Source: Megachile rotundata (taxonomy: Eukaryota; Arthropoda; Insecta; Hymenoptera; Megachilidae). Taken from it: 64,000 nt of DNA. A model generated the notes under the pieces. It was not told the origin of the DNA and did not search any database. It worked only from the letters and a program-made list of their open reading frames with translations. Location: the NCBI RefSeq assembly GCF_050947335.1, contig NW_027473502.1, forward strand, positions 186,001 to 250,000, read 5' to 3'. Of this stretch, positions 27,104-42,050 are shown piece after piece; the stretch's first letter is position 1; every line of letters starts with the position of its first letter. A program made the translations under genes and the position numbers.

Positions 27104-28453
27104 TAAGCATAATGTGGCTAATAATATGAGTTAGATTGATAATAGTGAGTGTAATAAGTATAGTAATTGTCGTTCTATCGATCATATAAGCAGAATATGG
27201 CTAATAATATGAGTTAGATTGATAATAGTGAGTGTAATAAGTATAGTAATTGTCGTACTATCGATCATATAAGCATAATGTGGCTAATAATATGAGTTAG
27301 ATTGATAATAATAAGAGTAGTGAGTATAGTAATTGTCGCTCTATCTATCATATCTGCATAATATGGTTAATAATATGAGTTAGATTGATAATAGTGAGTG
27401 TAATAAGTATAGTAATTGTCGCTCTATCGATCATATAAGCATAATATGGAAATAATATGAGTTAGATAGATAATAATAAGAGTAATGTGTATAGTTATTG
27501 TCGTTCTATAGATCATATCTGCATAATATGGTTAATCATATGAGTTAGATTGGTAATAGTGAGTGTAATAAGTATAGTAATTGTTGTTCTATCGGTCATA
27601 TGACCATAATATGGCTAATAATATGAGTTAGATTGATAATAATAAGTGTAATAAGTATAGTAATTGTCGTTCTATCGATCATATAAGCATAATATGGCTA
27701 ATAATATGAGTTTGATTGATAATAGTGAGTGTAATAAGTATAGTAATTGTCGTTCTATCGATCATATAAGCAGAATATGGCTAATAATATGAGTTAGATT
27801 GATAATAGTAAGAGTAATGGGTATAGTAATTGTCGTACTATCGATCATATAAGCATAATGTGGCTAATAATATGAGTTAGATTGATAATAATAAGAGTAA
27901 TGAGTATAGTAATTGTCGTTCTATCGATCATATCTGCATAATATGGTTAATAATATGAGTTAGATTGATAATAGTGAGTGTAATAAGTTTAGTAAATGTC
28001 GTTCTATCGATCATATAAGCATAATATAGCTAATAATATGAGTTAGATTGATAATAATAAGAGTAATGAGTTTAGTAATTGTCGTTCTATCGATCATATA
28101 AGCATAATATGGCTAATAATATGAGTTAGATTGATAATAATAAGAGTAATGAGTCTAGTAATTGTCGTTCTATCGATCATATCTGCATAATATGGTTAAT
28201 AATATGAGTTAGATTGTTAATAATAAGAGTAATGAGTATAGTAATTGTCGTTCTATCGATCATATCGGCATAATATGGTTAATAATATGAGTTACATTGA
28301 TAATAGTGAGTGTAATAAGTTTAGTAAATGTCGTTCTATCGATCATATAAGCATAATATAGCTAATAATATGAGTTACATTGATAATAATAAGAGTAATA
28401 AGTATAGTAATTGTCGTTCTGTCGATCATATAAGCATAATATGGCTAATAATA
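27104..28453 (+). repeat. Shared satellite module, copy right of the gap
   Basis: Contains the GGAAAT 82-bp monomer at 27448, TCGGTCATATGACC near 27594 and TATCGGCATAAT near 28263. The same ordered set is found at 2.0-3.4, 5.1-6.5, 38.9-40.2 and 62.1-63.1 kb. The alignment to 62553 (offset 35105) fits the listed indels exactly, but this copy has one extra monomer (GAGTTTAG, near 28070). Substitutions here include ATTGTTGTTC near 27582 and GAGTTTGATTG near 27708. Confidence 0.84.
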
Positions 28454-30362
28454 TGAGTTAGATTGATAATAATAACAGTAATGAGTATAGTAATTGTCGT
28501 CCTATCGATCATATAAGCATAATATGGCTAATAATATGAGTTAGATTGATAATAATAAGAGTAATGAGTATAGTAATTGTCGTTCTATCGATCATATCTG
28601 CATAATATGGTTAATAATATGAGTTAGATTGATAATAGTGAGTGTAATAAGTTTAGTAATTGTCGTTCTATCGATAATATAAGCATAATATGGCTAATAA
28701 TATGAGTGAGATTGATAATAATAAGAGTAATGAGTATAGTAATTGTCGTTCTATCGATCATATAAGCATAATATGGCTAATAATATGAGTTAGATTGATA
28801 ATAATAAGAGTAATAAGTACAGTAATTGTCGTTCTATCGATCATATAAGCATAATATGGCTAATATAATGAGTTAGATTGATAATAATAACAGTAATGAG
28901 TATAGTAATTGTCGTCCTATCGATCATATAAGCATAATATGGCTAATAATATGAGTTAGATTGATAATAATAACAGTAATGAGTATAGCAATTGTCGTCC
29001 TATCGATCATATAAGCATAATATGGCTAATAATATGAGTTAGATTGATAATAATAAGGGTAATATGTATAGTAATTATCGTTCTATCGATCATATAAGCA
29101 TAATATGGCTAATAATATGAGTTAGATTGATAATAATAACAGTAATGAGTATAGTAATTGTCGTCCTATCGATCATATAAGCAGAATATGGCTAATAATA
29201 TGAGTTAGATTGATAATAGTAAGAGTAATGAGTATAGCAATTGTCGTACTATCGATCATAAAAGCATAATGTGGCTAATAATATGAGTTAGTTTGATAAT
29301 AATAAGAGTAATGAGTCTAGTAATTGTCGTTCTATCGATCATATCTGCATAATATGGTTAATAATATTAGTTAGAATGATAACAGTGAGTGTAATAAGTT
29401 TAGTAATTGTCGTTCTATCGATAATATAAGCATAATATGGCTAATAATATGAGTGAGATTGATAATAATAAGAGTAATGAGTATAGTAATTGTCGTTCTA
29501 TCGATCATATAAGCATAATATGGCTAATAATATGAGTTAGATTGATAATAATAAGAGTAATAAGTACAGTAATTGTCATTCTATCGATCATATAAGCATA
29601 ATATGGCTAATAATATGAGTTACATTGATAATAGTGAGTGTAATAAGTTTAGTAAATGTCGTTCTATCGATCATATAAGCATAATATAGCTAATAATATG
29701 AGTTACATTGATAATAATAAGAGTAATGAGTATAGTAATTGTCGTTCTATCGGTCATATCTGCATAATATGACTAATAATATGAGTTAGATTGATAATAG
29801 TAAGAGTAATCAGTATAGTAATTGTCGTTCTATCGATCATATCTGCATAATATGGTTAATAATATGAGTTAGATTGATAATAGTGAGTGTAATAAGTTTA
29901 GTAATTGTCGTTCTATCGATAATATAAGCATAATATGGCTAATAATATGAGTGAGATTGATAATAATAAGAGTAATGAGAATAGTAATTGTCGTTCTATC
30001 GATCATATAAGCATAATATGGCTAATAATATGAGTTAGATTGATAATAATAACAGTAATGAGTATAGTAATTGTCGTTCTATCGATCATATAAGCATAAT
30101 ATGGCTAATAATATGAGTTAGATTGATAATAGTAAGAGTAATGAGTATAGTAATTGTCGTACTATCGATCATATAAGCATAATGTGGCTAATAATATGAG
30201 TTAGATTGATAATAATAAGAGTAATAAGTATAGTAATTGTCGTTCTATCGATCATATAAGCATAATATGGCTAATAATATGAGTTAGATTGATAATAGTG
30301 AGTGTAATAAGTATAGTAATTGTCGTTCTATCGATCATATAAGCAGAATATGGCTAATAATT
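28454..30362 (+). repeat. 23-monomer unit, copy 1
   Basis: Positions 28454-30384 match 30363-32293 at an offset of 1909 bp (23 x 83). Shared rare markers are ATCATAAAAGCATAATG near 29255, AATGAGAATAG near 29984, GGCTAATATAATGAG near 28859 and GATAACAGTGAG near 29378. The only difference I found is G at 29800 against A at 31709. Several monomers here carry TATCGATA. Confidence 0.9.
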
Positions 30363-32293
30363 TGAGTTAGATTGATAATAATAACAGTAATGAGTATAGT
30401 AATTGTCGTCCTATCGATCATATAAGCATAATATGGCTAATAATATGAGTTAGATTGATAATAATAAGAGTAATGAGTATAGTAATTGTCGTTCTATCGA
30501 TCATATCTGCATAATATGGTTAATAATATGAGTTAGATTGATAATAGTGAGTGTAATAAGTTTAGTAATTGTCGTTCTATCGATAATATAAGCATAATAT
30601 GGCTAATAATATGAGTGAGATTGATAATAATAAGAGTAATGAGTATAGTAATTGTCGTTCTATCGATCATATAAGCATAATATGGCTAATAATATGAGTT
30701 AGATTGATAATAATAAGAGTAATAAGTACAGTAATTGTCGTTCTATCGATCATATAAGCATAATATGGCTAATATAATGAGTTAGATTGATAATAATAAC
30801 AGTAATGAGTATAGTAATTGTCGTCCTATCGATCATATAAGCATAATATGGCTAATAATATGAGTTAGATTGATAATAATAACAGTAATGAGTATAGCAA
30901 TTGTCGTCCTATCGATCATATAAGCATAATATGGCTAATAATATGAGTTAGATTGATAATAATAAGGGTAATATGTATAGTAATTATCGTTCTATCGATC
31001 ATATAAGCATAATATGGCTAATAATATGAGTTAGATTGATAATAATAACAGTAATGAGTATAGTAATTGTCGTCCTATCGATCATATAAGCAGAATATGG
31101 CTAATAATATGAGTTAGATTGATAATAGTAAGAGTAATGAGTATAGCAATTGTCGTACTATCGATCATAAAAGCATAATGTGGCTAATAATATGAGTTAG
31201 TTTGATAATAATAAGAGTAATGAGTCTAGTAATTGTCGTTCTATCGATCATATCTGCATAATATGGTTAATAATATTAGTTAGAATGATAACAGTGAGTG
31301 TAATAAGTTTAGTAATTGTCGTTCTATCGATAATATAAGCATAATATGGCTAATAATATGAGTGAGATTGATAATAATAAGAGTAATGAGTATAGTAATT
31401 GTCGTTCTATCGATCATATAAGCATAATATGGCTAATAATATGAGTTAGATTGATAATAATAAGAGTAATAAGTACAGTAATTGTCATTCTATCGATCAT
31501 ATAAGCATAATATGGCTAATAATATGAGTTACATTGATAATAGTGAGTGTAATAAGTTTAGTAAATGTCGTTCTATCGATCATATAAGCATAATATAGCT
31601 AATAATATGAGTTACATTGATAATAATAAGAGTAATGAGTATAGTAATTGTCGTTCTATCGGTCATATCTGCATAATATGACTAATAATATGAGTTAGAT
31701 TGATAATAATAAGAGTAATCAGTATAGTAATTGTCGTTCTATCGATCATATCTGCATAATATGGTTAATAATATGAGTTAGATTGATAATAGTGAGTGTA
31801 ATAAGTTTAGTAATTGTCGTTCTATCGATAATATAAGCATAATATGGCTAATAATATGAGTGAGATTGATAATAATAAGAGTAATGAGAATAGTAATTGT
31901 CGTTCTATCGATCATATAAGCATAATATGGCTAATAATATGAGTTAGATTGATAATAATAACAGTAATGAGTATAGTAATTGTCGTTCTATCGATCATAT
32001 AAGCATAATATGGCTAATAATATGAGTTAGATTGATAATAGTAAGAGTAATGAGTATAGTAATTGTCGTACTATCGATCATATAAGCATAATGTGGCTAA
32101 TAATATGAGTTAGATTGATAATAATAAGAGTAATAAGTATAGTAATTGTCGTTCTATCGATCATATAAGCATAATATGGCTAATAATATGAGTTAGATTG
32201 ATAATAGTGAGTGTAATAAGTATAGTAATTGTCGTTCTATCGATCATATAAGCAGAATATGGCTAATAATTTGAGTTAGATTGATAATAATAA
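30363..32293 (+). repeat. 23-monomer unit, copy 2
   Basis: Adjacent second copy of the 1909-bp unit. It starts and ends at the rare AATTTGAGTTAG monomer (30360 and 32269), which marks the exchange junction. Near-identity to copy 1 shows a recent event. The same monomer order, more diverged, appears at 48.3-49.6 kb. Confidence 0.9.
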
Positions 32294-34350
32294 GAGTAAT
32301 GAGTATAGTAATTGTCGTTCTATCGATCATATAAGCATAATATGGCTAATAATATGAGTTAGATTGATAATAATAAGAGTAATGAGTATAGTAATTGTCG
32401 TTCTATCGATCATATAAGCAGAATATGGCTAATAATATGAGTTAGATTGATAATAGTGAGTGTAATAAGTATAGTAATTGTCGTTCTATCGATCATATAA
32501 GCAGAATATGGCTAATAATTTGAGTTAGATTGATAATAATAAGAGTAATGAGTATAGTAATTGTCGTTCTATCGATCATATAAGCATAATATGGCTAATA
32601 ATATGAGTTAGATTGATAATAATAAGAGTAATGAGTATAGTAATTGTCGTTCTATCGATCATATAAGCAGAATATGGCTAATAATATGAGTTAGATTGAT
32701 AATAGTAAGAGTAATGAGTATAGTAATTGTCGTACTATCGATCATATAAGCATAATGTGGCTAATAATATGAGTTAGATTGATAATAATAAGAGTAATAA
32801 GTATAGTAATTGTCGTTCTATCGGTCATATAACCATAATATGGCTAATAATATGAGTTAGATTGATAATCATAAGAGTAATGAGTATAGTAATTGTCGTA
32901 CTATCGATCATATAAGCATAATATGGCTAATAATATGAGTTAGATTGATAATAATAACAGTAATGAGTATAGTAATTGTCGTCCTATCGATCATATAAGC
33001 ATAATATGGCTAATAATATGAGTTAGATTGATAATAATAAGAGTAATGAGTATAGTAATTGTCGTTCTATCGATCATATCTGCATAATATGGTTAATAAT
33101 ATGAGTTAGATTGATAATAGTGAGTGTAATAAGTTTAGTAAATGTTGTTCTATCGATCATATAAGCATAATATAGCTAATAATATGAGTTACATTGATAA
33201 TAACAAGAGTAATAAGTATAGTAATTGTCGTTCTATCGATCATATAAGCATAATATGGCTAATAATATGAGTTAGATTGATAAAAGTGAGTGTAATAAGT
33301 TTAGTAAATGTCGTTCTATCGATCATATAAGCATAATATAGCTAATAATATGAGTTAGATTGATAATAATAAGAGTAATGAGTATAGTAATTGTCGTTCT
33401 ATCGATCATATAAGCATAATATGGCTAATAATATGAGTTAGATTGATAATAATAAGAGTAATGAGTCTAGTAATTGTCGTTCTATCGATCATATCTGCAT
33501 AATATGGTTAATAATATGAGTTAGATTGATAATAATAAGAGTAATGAGTATAGTAATTGTCGTTCTATCGATCATATCTGCATAATATGGTTAATAATAT
33601 GAGTTACATTGATAATAATAAGAGTAATGAGTATAGTAATTGTCGTTCTATCGATCATATCTGCATAATATGGTTAATAATATGAGTTAGATTGATAATA
33701 GTGAGTGTAATAAGTTTAGTAAATGTCGTTCTATCGATCATATAAGCATAATATAGCTAATAATATGAGTTACATTGATAATAACAAGAGTAATAAGTAT
33801 AGTAATTGTCGTTCTATCGATCATATAAGCATAATATGGCTAATAATATGAGTTAGATTGATAAAAGTGAGTGTAATAAGTTTAGTAAATGTCGTTCTAT
33901 CGATCATATAAGCATAATATAGCTAATAATATGAGTTAGATTGATAATAATAAGAGTAATGAGTATAGTAATTGTCGTTCTATCGATCATATAAGCATAA
34001 TATGGCTAATAATATGAGTTAGATTGATAATAATAAGAGTAATGAGTCTAGTAATTGTCGTTCTATCGATCATATCTGCATAATATGGTTAATAATATGA
34101 GTTAGATTGATAATAATAAGAGTAATGAGTATAGTAATTGTCGTTCTATCGATCATATCTGCATAATATGGTTAATAATATGAGTTACATTGATAATAGT
34201 GAGTGTAATAAGTTTAGTAAATGTCGTTCTATCGATCATATAAGCATAATATAGCTAATAATATTAGTTACATTGATAATAATAAGAGTAATAAGTATAG
34301 TAATTGTCGTTCTATCGATCATATAAGCATAATATGGCTAATAATATGAG
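32294..34350 (+). repeat. Satellite block with 3- and 7-monomer duplications
   Basis: The AATTTGAG monomer is repeated at 32271 and 32520 (249 bp, 3 monomers). A TAACAAGAG monomer is repeated at 33201 and 33782 (581 bp, 7 monomers). A GATAATCATAAG monomer lies near 32865, with a relative at 58014. No indels and no gene. Confidence 0.83.
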
Positions 34351-37070
34351 TTAGATTCATAATAATAACAGTAATGAGTATAGTAATTGTCGTCCTATCG
34401 TTCATATAAGCATATTATGGCTAATAATATGAGTTAGATTGATAATAATAAGAGTAATGAGTATAGTAATTGTCGTTCTATCGATCATATCTGCATAATA
34501 TGGTTAATAATATGAGTTAGATTGATGATAGTGAGTGTAATAAGTTTAGTAAATGTCGCTCTATCGATCATATAAGCATAATATAGCTAATAATATGAGT
34601 TACATTGATAATAATAAGAGTAATGAGTATAGTAATTGTCGTTCTATTGATCATATCTGCATAATATGACTAATAATATGAGTTAGATTGATAATAATAA
34701 CAGTAATGAGTATAGTAATTGTCGTTCTATCGATCATATAAGCATAATATGGCTAATAATATGAGTTAGATTGATAATAATAAGGGTAATATATATAGTA
34801 ATTATCGTTCTATCGATCATATAAGCATAATATGGCTAATAATATGAGTTAGATTGATAATAATAAGAGTAATGAGTACAGTAATTGTCGTTCTATCGAT
34901 CATATAAGCATAATATGGCTAATAATATGAGTTAGATTGATAATAATAAGGGTAATATATATAGTAATTGTCGTTCTATCGATCATATAAGCATAATATG
35001 GCTAATAATATGAGTTAGATTGATAATAATAAGGGTAATATATATAGTAATTATCGTTCTATCGATCATATAAGCATAATATGGCTAATAATATGAGTTA
35101 GATTGATAATAATAAGAGTAATGAGTATAGTAATTGTCGTTCTATTGATCATATCTGCATAATATGGCTAATAATATGAGTTAGATTGATAATAATAACA
35201 GTAATGAGTATAGCAATTGTCGTCCTATCGATCATATAAGCATAATATGGCTAATAATATGAGTTAGATTGATAATAATAAGGGTAATATATATAGTAAT
35301 TATCGTTCTATCGATCATATAAGCATAATATGGCTAATAATATGAGTTAGATTGATAATAATAAGAGTAATGAGTACAGTAATTGTCGTTCTATCGATCA
35401 TATAAGCATAATATGGCTAATAATATGAGTTAGATTGATAATAGTGAGTGTAATAAGTATAGTAATTGTCGTTCTATCGATCATATAAGCAGAATATGGC
35501 TAATAATATGAGTTAGATTGATAATAGTAAGAGTAATGCGTATAGTAATTGTCGTACTATCGATCATATAAGCATAATATGGCTAATAATATGAGTTAGA
35601 TTGATAATAATAAGAGTAATGAGTATAGTAATTGTCGTTCTATCGATCATATAAGCATAATATGGCTAATAATATGAGTTAGATTGATAATAATAACAGT
35701 AATGAGTATAGTAATTGTCGTTCTATCGATCATATAAGCATGATATGGCTAATATTATGAGTTAGATTGATAATAGTGAGTGTAATAAGTATAGTAATTG
35801 TCGTTCTATCGATCATATAAGCAGAATATGGCTAATAATATGAGTTAGATTGATAATAGTAAGAGTAATGAGTATAGTAATTGTCGTACTATCGATCATA
35901 TAAGCATAATGTGGCTAATAATATGAGTTAGATTGATAATAATAAGAGTAATAAGTATAGTAATTGTCGTTCTATCGGTCATATAACCATAATATGGCTA
36001 ATAATATGAGTTAGATTGATAATAATAAGAGTAATGAGTATAGTAATTGTCGTTCTATCGATCATATCTGCAGAATATGTTTAATAATATGAGTTAGATT
36101 GATAATAGTGAGTGTAATAAGTTTAGCAATTGTCGTTCTATCGATCATATCTGCATAATATGGTTAATAATATGAGTTAGATTGGTAATAGTCAGTGTAA
36201 TAAGTATAGTAATTGTCGTACTATCGATCATATAAGCATAATGTGGCTAATAATATGAGTTAGATTGATAATAATAAGAGTAGTGAGTATAGTAATTGTC
36301 GTTCTATCGATCATATCTGCATAATATGGTTAATAATATGAGTTAGATAGATAATAATAAGAGTAATGTGTATAGTTATTGTCGTTCCATCGATCATATC
36401 TGCATAATATGGTTAATCATATGAGTTAGATTGGTAATAGTGAGTGTAATAAGTATAGTAATTGTCGTTCTATCGGTCATATGACCATAATATGGCTAAT
36501 AATATGAGTTAGATTGATAATAATAAGAGTAATAAGTATAGTAATTGTCGTTCTATCGATCATATCTGCATAATATGGTTAATAATATGAGTTAGATTGA
36601 TAATAGTGAGTGTAATAAGTTTAGTAAATGTCGTTCTATCGATCATATAAGCATAATATAGCTAATAATATGAGTTACATTGATAATAATAAGAGTAATG
36701 AGTATAGTAATTGTCGTTCTATTGATCATATCTGCATAATATGACTAATAATATGAGTTAGATTGATAATAATAACAGTAATGAGTATAGTAATTGTCGT
36801 TCTATCGATCATATAAGCATAATATGGCTAATAATATGAGTTAGATTGATAATAATAACAGTAATGAGTATAGTAATTGTCGTTCTATCGATCATATAAG
36901 CATAATATGGGTAATATTATGAGTTAGATTGATAATAGTGAGTGTAATAAGTATAGTAATTGTCGTTCTATCGATCATATAAGCAGAATATGGCTAATAA
37001 TATGAGTTAGATTGATAATAGTAAGAGTAATGAGTATAGTAATTGTCGTCCTATCGATCATATAAGCATA
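34350..37070 (+). repeat. Satellite block with AATATATATAG monomers
   Basis: Contains four monomers with AAGGGTAATATATATAG (near 34783, 34949, 35032 and 35281), a variant not noticed elsewhere in the window, interleaved with GAGTACAG monomers. TCTATTGATC, a C-to-T change in the ClaI site, occurs near 34645, 35144 and 36719. The part around 35.7-36.4 kb resembles 9.4-10.4 kb. No gene seen. Confidence 0.82.
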
Positions 37071-38735
37071 ATATGGCTAATAATATGAGTTAGATTGATA
37101 ATAATAAGAGCAATATGTATAGTAACTGTCGTTCTATCGATCATATAAGCATAATATGGCTAATAATATGAGTTAGATTGATAATAGTGAGTGTAATAAG
37201 TATAGTAATTGTCGTTCTATCGATCATATAAGCAGAATATGGCTAATAATATGAGTTAGATTGATAATAGTAAGAGTAATGCGTATACTAATTGTCGTAC
37301 TATCGATCATATAAGCATAATATGGCTAATAATATGAGTTAGATTGATAATAATAAGAGTAATGAGTATAGTAATTGTCGTTCTATCGATCATATAAGCA
37401 TAATATGGCTAATAATATGAGTTAGATTGATAATAATAACAGTAATGAGTATAGCAATTGTCGTTCTATCGATCATATAAGCATAATATGGCTAATAATA
37501 TGAGTTAGGTTGATAATAGTGAGTGTAATAAGTATAGTAATTGTCGTTCTATCGATCATATAAGCAGAATATGGCTAATAATATGAGTTAGATTGATAAT
37601 AGTAAGAGTAATGAGTATAGTAATTGTCGCTCTATCGATCATATAAGCATAATATGGCTAATAATATGAGTTAGATAGATAATAATAAGAGTAATGTGTA
37701 TAGTTATTGTCGTTCCATCGATCATATCTGCATAATATGGTTAATCATATGAGTTAGATTGGTAATAGTGAGTGTAATTAGTTTAGTAAATGTCGTTCTA
37801 TCGCTCATATAAGCATAATATAGCTAATAATATGAGTTACATTGATAATAATAAGAGTAATGAGTATAGTAATTGTCGTTCTATCGATCATATCTGCGTA
37901 ATATGGCTAATAATATGAGTTAGATTGATAATAATAAGAGCAATATGTATAGTAACTGTCGTTCTATCGATCATATAAGCATAATATGGCTAATAATATG
38001 AGTTAGATTGATAATAGTGAGTGTAATAAGTATAGTAATTGTCGTTCTATCGATCATATAAGCAGAATATGGCTAATAATATGAGTTAGATTGATAATAG
38101 TAAGAGTAATGCGTATACTAATTGTCGTACTATCGATCATATAAGCATAATATGGCTAATAATATGAGTTAGATTGATAATAATAAGAGTAATGAGTATA
38201 GTAATTGTCGTTCTATCGATCATATAAGCATAATATGGCTAATAATATGAGTTAGATTGATAATAATAACAGTAATGAGTATAGTAATTGTCGTTCTATC
38301 GATCATATAAGCATAATATGGCTAATAATATGAGTTAGGTTGATAATAGTGAGTGTAATAAGTATAGTAATTGTCGTTCTATCGATCATATAAGCAGAAT
38401 ATGGCTAATAATATGAGTTAGATTGATAATAGTAAGAGTAATGAGTATAGTAATTGTCGCTCTATCGATCATATAAGCATAATATGGCTAATAATATGAG
38501 TTAGATAGATAATAATAAGAGTAATGTGTATAGTTATTGTCGTTCCATCGATCATATCTGCATAATATGGTTAATCATATGAGTTAGATTGGTAATAGTG
38601 AGTGTAATTAGTTTAGTAAATGTCGTTCTATCGCTCATATAAGCATAATATAGCTAATAATATGAGTTACATTGATAATAATAAGAGTAATGAGTATAGT
38701 AATTGTCGTTCTATCGATCATATCTGCGTAATATG
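37071..38735 (+). repeat. 10-monomer (830-bp) tandem duplication
   Basis: The CAATATG monomer occurs at 37111 and 37941, 830 bp apart, and the ten following monomers agree, including GCGTATACTAATTG, TCGCTCATATAAGC and CTGCGTAATATG. The one mismatch noticed is AGCAATTG near 37444 against AGTAATTG near 38284. The join at about 37903 reads CTGCGTAATATGGC; the original right end at about 38733 reads CTGCGTAATATGAC. Both copies derive from the 249-1080 type block. Confidence 0.88.
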
Positions 38736-41700
38736 ACTAATAATATGAGTTAGATTGATAATAATAACAGTAATGTGTATAGTAATTGTCGTCCTATCGA
38801 TCATATAAGCATAATATGGCTAATAATATGAGTTAGATTGATAATAATAAGAGAAGTGAGTATAGTAATTGTCGTTCTATCGATCATATCTGCATAATAT
38901 GGTTAATAATATGAGTTAGATTGGTAATAGTGAGTGTAATAAGTATAGTAATTGTCGTTCTATCGGTCATATGAGCATAATATGGCTAATAATATGAGTT
39001 AGATTGATAATAATAAGAGTAATAAGTATAGTAATTGTCGTTCTATCGATCATATAAGCATAATATGGCTAATAATATGAGTTAGATTGATAATAGTGAG
39101 TGTAATAAGTATAGTAATTGTCGTTCTATCGATCATATAAGCAGAATATGGCTAATAATATGAGTTAGATTGATAATAGTGAGTGTAATAAGTATAGTAA
39201 TTGTCGTACTATCGATCATATAAGCATAATGTGGCTAATAATATGAGTTAGATTGATAATAATAAGAGTAGTGAGTATAGTAATTGTCGTTCTATCTATC
39301 ATATCTGCATAATATGGTTAATAATATGAGTTAGATTGATAATAGTGAGTGTAATAAGTATAGTAATTGTCGCTCTATCGATCATATAAGCATAATATGG
39401 AAATAATATGAGTTAGATAGATAATAATAAGAGTAATGTGTATAGTTATTGTCGTTCTATCGATCATATCTGCATAATATGGTTAATCATATGAGTTAGA
39501 TTGGTAATAGTGAGTGTAATAAGTATAGTAATTGTCGTTCTATCGGTCATATGACCATAATATGGCTAATAATATGAGTTAGATTGATAATAGTAAGTGT
39601 AATAAGTATAGTAATTGTCGTTCTATCGATCATATAAGCATAATATGGCTAATAATATGAGTTAGATTGATAATAGTGAGTGTAATAAGTATAGTAATTG
39701 TCGTTCTATCGATCATATAAGCAGAATATGGCTAATAATATGAGTTAGATTGATAATAGTAAGTGTAATGGGTATAGTAATTGTCGTACTATCGATCATA
39801 TAAGCATAATGTGGCTAATAATATGAGTTAGATTGATAATAATAAGAGTAATGAGTATAGTAATTGTCGTTCTATCGATCATATCTGCATAATATGGTTA
39901 ATAATATGAGTTAGATTGATAATAGTGAGTGTAATAAGTTTAGTAAATGTCGTTCTATCGATCATATAAGCATAATATAGCTAATAATATGAGTTACATT
40001 GATAATAATAAGAGTAATAAGTATAGTAATTGTCGTTCTATCGATCATATAAGCATAATATGGCTAATAATATGAGTTAGATTGATAATAGTAAGAGTAA
40101 TGGGTATAGTAATTGTCGTACTATCGATCATATAAGCATAATGTGGCTAATAATATGAGTTAGATTGATAATAATAAGAGTAATAAGTATAGTAATTGTC
40201 GTTCTATCGGTCATATAACCATAATATGGCTAATAATATGAGTTAGATTGATAATAATAAGAGTAATGAGTATAGTAATTGTCGTACTATCGATCATATA
40301 AGCATAATGTGGCTAATAATATGGGTTAGATTGATAATAATAACAGTAATGAGTGTAGTAATTGTCGTTCAATCGATCATATCTGCATTATATGGTTAAT
40401 AATATGAGTTAGATTGATAATAGTGAGTGTAATAAGTATACTAATTGTCGCTCTACCGATCATATAAGCATAATATGGCTAATAATATGAGTTAGATAGA
40501 TAATAATAAGAGAAATGAGTATAGTTATTGTCGTTCTATCGATCATATCTGCATAATGTGGTTAATAATATGAGTTAGATTGATAATAATAAGAGTAATG
40601 AGTCTAGTAATTGTCGTTCTATCGATCATATCTGCATAATATGGTTAATAATATTAGTTAGAATGATAACAGTGAGTGTAATAAGTTTAGTAATTGTCGT
40701 TCTATGGATAATATAAGCATAATATGGCGAATAATATGAGTGAGATTGATAATAATAAGAGTAATGAGTATAGTAATTGTGGTTCTATCGATCATATAAG
40801 CATAATATGGCTAATAATATGAGTTAGATTGATAAAGGTGAGTGTAATAAGTTTAGTAAATGTCGTTCTATCGATCATATAAGCATAATATAGCTAATAA
40901 TATGAGTTAGATTGATAATAATAAGAGTAATGAGTTTAGTAATTGTCGTTCTACCGATCATATAAGCATAATATGGCTAATAATATGAGTTAGATTGATA
41001 ATAATAAGAGTAATGAGTCTAGTAATTGTCGTTCTATCGATCATATCTGCATAATATGGTTAATAATATGAGTTAGATTGTTAATAATAAGAGTAATGAG
41101 TATAGTCATTGTCGTTCTATCGATCATATCGGCATAATATGGTTAATAATATGAGTTACATTGATAATAGTGAGTGTAATAAGTTTAGTAAATGTCGTTC
41201 TATCGATCATATAAGCATAATATAGCTAATAATATGAGTTACATTGATAATAATAAGAGTAATAAGTATAGTAATTGTCGTTCTATCGATCATATAAGCA
41301 TAATATGGCTAATAATATGAGTTAGATTGATAATAATAACAGTAATGAGTATAGTAATTGTCGTCCTATCGATCATATAAGCATAATATGGCTAATAATA
41401 TGAGTTAGATTGATAATAATAAGAGTAATGAGTATAGTAATTGTCGTTCTATCGATCATATCTGCATAATATGGTTAATAATATGAGTTAGATTGATAAT
41501 AGTGAGTGTAATAAGTTTAGTAATTGTCGTTCTATCGATAATATAAGCATAATATGGCTAATAATATGAGTGAGATTGATAATAATAAGAGTAATGAGTA
41601 TAGTAATTGTCGTTCTATCGATCATATAAGCATAATATGGCTAATAATATGAGTTAGATTGATAATAATAAGAGTAATAAGTACAGTAATTGTCGTTCTA

Positions 41701-42050
41701 TCGATCATATAAGCATAATATGGCTAATAATATGAGTGAGATTGATAATAATAAGAGTAATGAGTATAGTAATTGTCGTTCTATCGATCATATCTGCATA
41801 CTATGGTTAATAATATGAGTTAGATTGATAATAGTGAGTGTAATAAGTTTAGTAATTGTCGTTCTATCGATAATATAAGCATAATATGGCTAATAATATG
41901 AGTGAGATTGATAATAATAAGAGTAATGAGTATAGTAATTGTCGTTCTATCGATCATATAAGCATAATATGGCTAATAATATGAGTTAGATTGATAATAA
42001 TAAAAGTAATAAGTACAGTAATTGTCGTTCTATCGATAATATAAGCATAA
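38735..42050 (+). repeat. Rearranged copy of the 1.9-4.7 kb segment
   Basis: GAAGTGAG at 38853 matches 1991 (offset 36862), and CTATGGTTAA at 41801 matches 4441 (offset 37360). The 498-bp increase means six extra monomers, about 40.26-40.76 kb, which include odd forms such as ATATGGGTTAG, TTCAATCGATC and TGCATTATATGG. The GGAAAT 82-bp monomer is at 39399. No gene seen. Confidence 0.84.

Noticed and set aside
26919..27185. 88-codon open frame on the minus strand
   Set aside because: It spans the 100-N gap, whose length is arbitrary, and both ends are satellite monomers. It is an artefact.
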